A DNA stretch of 64,000 nucleotides from an uncultured Bacteroides sp. Its GTDB lineage: Bacteria > Bacteroidota > Bacteroidia > Bacteroidales > Bacteroidaceae. The DNA lies in the NCBI RefSeq assembly GCF_963678425.1, contig NZ_OY782857.1:469001-533000 (forward strand), given 5' to 3'. The notes under the pieces were generated by a model. The model saw nothing but the letters and a program-made list of their open reading frames with translations. It did not search any database and was not told the origin of the DNA. Each line of letters begins with the position of its first letter. The first letter of the stretch is position 1. Position numbers and translations under genes: made by a program. Positions 60,728 to 64,000 of the stretch are shown one piece after another.

Positions 60728-61906
60728 ATGAAAAACACGAATTTTCTACTTCTTATATTTCTTTTATTAATAAATTTCCCCATTTTTAGTGCTAATGTAG
60801 AGTGGAAGTCTGGAAGTATAATTACAAATGAAGGTGATACAATACATGGAACACTTGGTTACCGCAATGGAGTAGGTGATTATAAAGAATGCCTATTTAA
60901 AAAAAACCTTTCAGATTCTGTAAACAGTTTTACTCCCATTCAAATAAAAGGTTATATATACGATTTAGGGCCCTGCTATGAATCAATAAGCTTAAATGTT
61001 GAAGGACAAGAGAATAAATATTTTGTAGAATGCCTGTTAAAAGGTATTATTAGTTTATATTATCTGGAAATGAACGAAAGAAAAGAGTTCAAATATTACT
61101 ATTCTTTAAATGCTTTAGACGGGAAAAAAGCCGCTATATATGCACAAAGTGAGTCTTATCTTGAAAAACAAAAAATCAAAAAGACTTTAAATGCTGTTTT
61201 TAATTACAATCCACAGCTAAAAAAGGATATAAAAAAGATGAACTGCTCGCGCTCTTCATTGATAGCACTTTTCAAAAAGTACCATGATTTAACTTGTACT
61301 GAGTACGCTTGCATTTCTTATCAAGAGCCAAAATATAAATTCAGATATTATATCACCCCCTATGCCGGAGCTCAGTCAAATACAACTTTTTATTCTGTTA
61401 GTTGGCTAAGAGAAGAGTCAAACATCAGCAACTTTACACCTTTGCTAGGTGTAAACTTCCAAATGAACACTAATAAAAAGAGCGACAGAATAGCGTTCAA
61501 TGTTGGATTCAATGTCAGTCAAATAAAGATGGGACAAGATAAAGAGCCTGTTTTCCTAAAGGATTATAAAGCAATCCAGATAGCAAACAATATAGGAGCT
61601 GAGTTTAGATTCATGAATTACAAAATACATCCGTTAATTGAAATAGGATTTGCTCAGTCTCTACTAATTGAAACGCAGAACAGTAATCATACCACAATGG
61701 TTAATCATACTACAGGAGATGACGAATTCTTTTTTAAAAAAACATTGATCGATAAATACCGTCCTGGCTATTATTTAAGTACAGGAATTTTAATTCCTTT
61801 AAAAAACAACAGGGCTATTCCTATAAAAGCAACTTACTCCAAATACGTTCCTTCTAAAGATTATAGCTATTGCTTATCAGTAGGCTATACATTCCGGTTG
61901 AAATAA
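60728..61906 (+). CDS. Secreted beta-barrel-like protein, first of a tandem pair
   Basis: A signal peptide (MKNTNFLLLIFLLLINFPIF, ending near FSAN) precedes an N-terminal domain that starts EWKSGSIITNEGDTIHGTLG. In the middle is a Cys cluster: MNCSRSSLIALFKKY and LTCTEYACISYQEP. The C-terminal half has alternating strands and ends SVGYTFRLK, as in outer-membrane beta-barrels. I do not know a function or family name beyond the outer-membrane-like C-terminus. It shares all of these traits with the next gene, showing recent duplication. Confidence 0.75.
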   Translation: MKNTNFLLLIFLLLINFPIFSANVEWKSGSIITNEGDTIHGTLGYRNGVGDYKECLFKKNLSDSVNSFTPIQIKGYIYDLGPCYESISLNVEGQENKYFVECLLKGIISLYYLEMNERKEFKYYYSLNALDGKKAAIYAQSESYLEKQKIKKTLNAVFNYNPQLKKDIKKMNCSRSSLIALFKKYHDLTCTEYACISYQEPKYKFRYYITPYAGAQSNTTFYSVSWLREESNISNFTPLLGVNFQMNTNKKSDRIAFNVGFNVSQIKMGQDKEPVFLKDYKAIQIANNIGAEFRFMNYKIHPLIEIGFAQSLLIETQNSNHTTMVNHTTGDDEFFFKKTLIDKYRPGYYLSTGILIPLKNNRAIPIKATYSKYVPSKDYSYCLSVGYTFRLK

Positions 61907-61951
61907 TCAATATAAGGATATATAAAACTATTCAATTATTATTTATATTTT

Positions 61952-63103
61952 ATGAAAAAAGCCACATTATTATTTATCCTTTTTACTTTACTTCCAAGCT
62001 TATCAACATACGCCGTCAACGAAGAATGGAAATCCGGATGCATCATTACAAATAATGGTGACACTATTCGTGGTTTTATAGCCTATCAAAATCAAGGTAA
62101 TAGTTCTGAAAACTGCCTGTTCAAAAAAAGTAACTCCGAAACTGAAGACTATTATATCCCTAATCAAATAAAAGGATATAAGTACGATATAGGGCTTTAC
62201 TATGAATCACTGCAACTTAGAATAAGAGAAGAAAAAAAGAATTTATTCGCAGAATGCCTTGTACAAGGAGGTGTTAGCTTATTTTATCTGGAAACAAATA
62301 ATTTCAGTTCTTACTATGCTGTGTATGCAACAAGTGGAAAAACTATTCCATTCAACAGCTTTAACAAAGAAATATTATCGTTTCTTGAAAAGAGAAGAAT
62401 AAGAAAATATCTGGAATTAATATTCAACAATGATCCTCTAATGAAAGAGGAAATAAATAAATGCGATTGTTCCCGCTCTGCTTTCATGGATCTTTTTCAG
62501 AAATACAATAATTTAGCCTGCACAGAGCAACTCTGTATTTCTTATCTGGAGCCAAAACATAAATATAGCTTATACATAACCCCCTACGTTGGAATGCAAT
62601 TAAACAGCATTAAATACAACGTAGATTTTAACGATAACAGATCTGTTTGCAGAGATTTAACCCCTTTAATTGGCGCAGATCTTTATATCAATGCTGATAG
62701 AAATTCTGAGAAGATAATGTTTAATCTGGGTTTATATGCCAGTCAGATTAATATAGGAAGAAATAAAGAGCCACTTCTTAAGAAAGACTTTAAAGCAACT
62801 CAGATTGTAAATAACTTAGGACTACAATATTACTTCATAAAATATAAAACACGTCCATTTATAGAAGCTGGAGTAAGCCAACTTCTTATGTTCAAAGGAA
62901 ATGATACTGAATCAAAGAAAATAGATATATATAATTATAACGTCGGAGTTTATTTTAGTACAGGCATTTCTATTCCAATCAAAGGAGGTAACGCAATTCC
63001 TATTAAACTTAATTATTCCATACCTTTTCGTATTCCTCAAACTTTGTACTTAATAAATAATAGTTTGGCTTTATCAATAGGTTATACTTTTAAGTTGAAG
63101 TAA
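61952..63103 (+). CDS. Secreted beta-barrel-like protein, second of a tandem pair
   Basis: It has a signal peptide (MKKATLLFILFTLLPSLSTY), the same N-terminal pattern EWKSGCIITNNGDTIRGFIA, the Cys cluster CDCSRSAFMDLFQKYNNLAC and TEQLCISYLEP, and the C-terminus LSIGYTFKLK. Length is 383 residues against 392 for the first copy. The 45-base gap suggests one transcript. The duplication with conserved Cys points to disulfide-stabilised surface or outer-membrane proteins, possibly with divergent roles. Confidence 0.75.
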   Translation: MKKATLLFILFTLLPSLSTYAVNEEWKSGCIITNNGDTIRGFIAYQNQGNSSENCLFKKSNSETEDYYIPNQIKGYKYDIGLYYESLQLRIREEKKNLFAECLVQGGVSLFYLETNNFSSYYAVYATSGKTIPFNSFNKEILSFLEKRRIRKYLELIFNNDPLMKEEINKCDCSRSAFMDLFQKYNNLACTEQLCISYLEPKHKYSLYITPYVGMQLNSIKYNVDFNDNRSVCRDLTPLIGADLYINADRNSEKIMFNLGLYASQINIGRNKEPLLKKDFKATQIVNNLGLQYYFIKYKTRPFIEAGVSQLLMFKGNDTESKKIDIYNYNVGVYFSTGISIPIKGGNAIPIKLNYSIPFRIPQTLYLINNSLALSIGYTFKLK

Positions 63104-63130
63104 AGGAAGATGCAAAAAAAGGAATACTAA

Positions 63131-64000
63131 CTATTCCGGTAATATAGACTTAAGGTTGCGTATCAGGCCTTCATACTTAGCTCGTTTTACGGCACTTCCT
63201 TTGAAAAGAGTGCGGTATTCTTCAATAGTTAAACTGACCCAATCTTGCTTTTCCATAGAAAGAAAAGCTTCGGAAGGTTCAAGTTCGGGCGTTTGTTGAG
63301 AAGTAGCGAAGCGATTCCAGGGACAGCAAATCTGACAATCGTCACATCCATACAGATGATTGCCCATCTTGGAAGCAAATTCAGACTCTATCTCGCCTTT
63401 ATTCTCAATAGTAAGATAAGATATGCAGCGATTGGAGTTAAGGACAAATGGCTCCTTTAAAGCCTTTACAGGACATATATCAAGACATCGGGTACAATTC
63501 CCGCATCTGCTCTTCATCGGAGAATCATATTCCAGCTCAATATCCAAGAGAATTTCGCCTAAAAAAAAATAGGAACCGGCACGGGGAATAATAAGCTGAG
63601 TGTTCTTTCCAATCCATCCAAGCCCAGCCTGGTGTGCCCAATAACGATCAAGTATCGGAGCTGTATCACAAAAAACTCTTCCGTTAACCGGATGTAACTG
63701 TTCATTGATATAATTGAATAGAGAAGTCAGTTTTGCTTTCATCACCTCATGGTAATCTTGTCCATAGGCATAATAAGCAAACTGCAACTGATCGTCATTG
63801 AGTTTGCGGGAAGGGTAATAATTAAGCGCCACAGAGATTACACTTTTAGTCCCCTCAACTAATAAGCGGGGATCACATCTCTTATCAGGATGATTTTCCA
63901 TGTAACTCATCCCAGCCTGATTACCTTCCGCAAGCCACTTTTCAAGATGAGTCTTACTCTCGCCTACAAAGTCTGCACAGGCAATGCCACAAGCAGAAAA
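63131..64000 (-). CDS. queG: Epoxyqueuosine reductase, 5' end outside window
   Basis: QueG reduces epoxyqueuosine to queuosine in tRNA, the last step of the pathway that QueA (48115) starts, using cobalamin and two [4Fe-4S] clusters. The frame stays open past the first inner ATG (63910) to the edge: FSACGIACADFVGESKTHLE precedes MSYMENHPDKRCDPR. The clusters are seen in CGNCTRCLDICPVKAL and CDDCQICCPWNRFA. QAGLGWIGKNTQLIIPRAGSYFFLGEI is conserved. The N-terminal residues are outside the window. Confidence 0.94.
   Translation of the reverse strand, partial: FSACGIACADFVGESKTHLEKWLAEGNQAGMSYMENHPDKRCDPRLLVEGTKSVISVALNYYPSRKLNDDQLQFAYYAYGQDYHEVMKAKLTSLFNYINEQLHPVNGRVFCDTAPILDRYWAHQAGLGWIGKNTQLIIPRAGSYFFLGEILLDIELEYDSPMKSRCGNCTRCLDICPVKALKEPFVLNSNRCISYLTIENKGEIESEFASKMGNHLYGCDDCQICCPWNRFATSQQTPELEPSEAFLSMEKQDWVSLTIEEYRTLFKGSAVKRAKYEGLIRNLKSILPE

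Overview
The window reads as chromosomal DNA of a Bacteroides-like member of the Bacteroidales. The evidence is the moderate-to-low GC, the many upstream TAnnTTTG (-7) promoter boxes in place of TATAAT, the near absence of Shine-Dalgarno sites, the secreted glycan hydrolases (GH43, GH97), Bacteroidetes-type families (DUF4491, DUF3098, DUF4271, DUF4861, long-form IspG) and a SAM-II riboswitch ahead of metK. Most of the window is ordinary housekeeping sequence, interrupted by two accessory regions.

Layout. 1-2838: the end of an S41 peptidase gene, then a GH43 enzyme. 2839-6355: an AT-rich graveyard of RHS/toxin remnants and four small secreted or anchored proteins. It includes a frameshifted RHS-core fragment and a stray copy of the ispG 3' end. 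6356-13941 (minus): ispG, purE, gcvH, a PAP2-like membrane protein, rpoN, a nucleoside-kinase-like protein and a sirtuin. 14105-16555 (plus): two FKBP isomerases, an Lrp/AsnC regulator and DUF4491. 16765-18744 (minus): buk-ptb. 19091-21547 (plus): LD-carboxypeptidase, an M28/glutaminyl cyclase-like lipoprotein, sufE. 21544-33200 (minus): a long run with ribF, HAD, Ca2+-ATPase, S41 protease, coaD, parE, GNAT, a frameshifted THUMP-like methyltransferase and a Fic remnant.

33449-39466 is a ~6 kb integrative element in the 3' end of a tRNA-Met(CAT) gene. It has a tyrosine integrase next to the tRNA, a duplicated att site of about 38 bp, a serine recombinase bracketed by direct repeats of about 70 bp, a small HTH-like protein, and as cargo a tight three-gene operon of unrecognised proteins (37620 down to 35781). 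That operon is the best candidate in the window for an undescribed, possibly defensive, system. Its third gene carries an apparent single-base insertion.

40156-60442: HAD phosphatase, orphan NTF2-fold immunity-like lipoprotein, GH97, then a plus-strand run (methyltransferase, ftsX, DUF3098, uppP, truB, queA, folK), metK under a SAM-II riboswitch, LOG, DUF4271, hemD, rnpA, yidD, tatD, tyrS, tRNA-Gln, and a uronate/pectin catabolic set (kduI, kduD-like SDR, DUF4861). 60728-63103: tandem paralogous beta-barrel-like proteins. The window ends inside queG (minus). A noncoding element of about 167 bp occurs twice (41657 and 51536).

All product names come from reading motifs and family resemblance. 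No database search was run.
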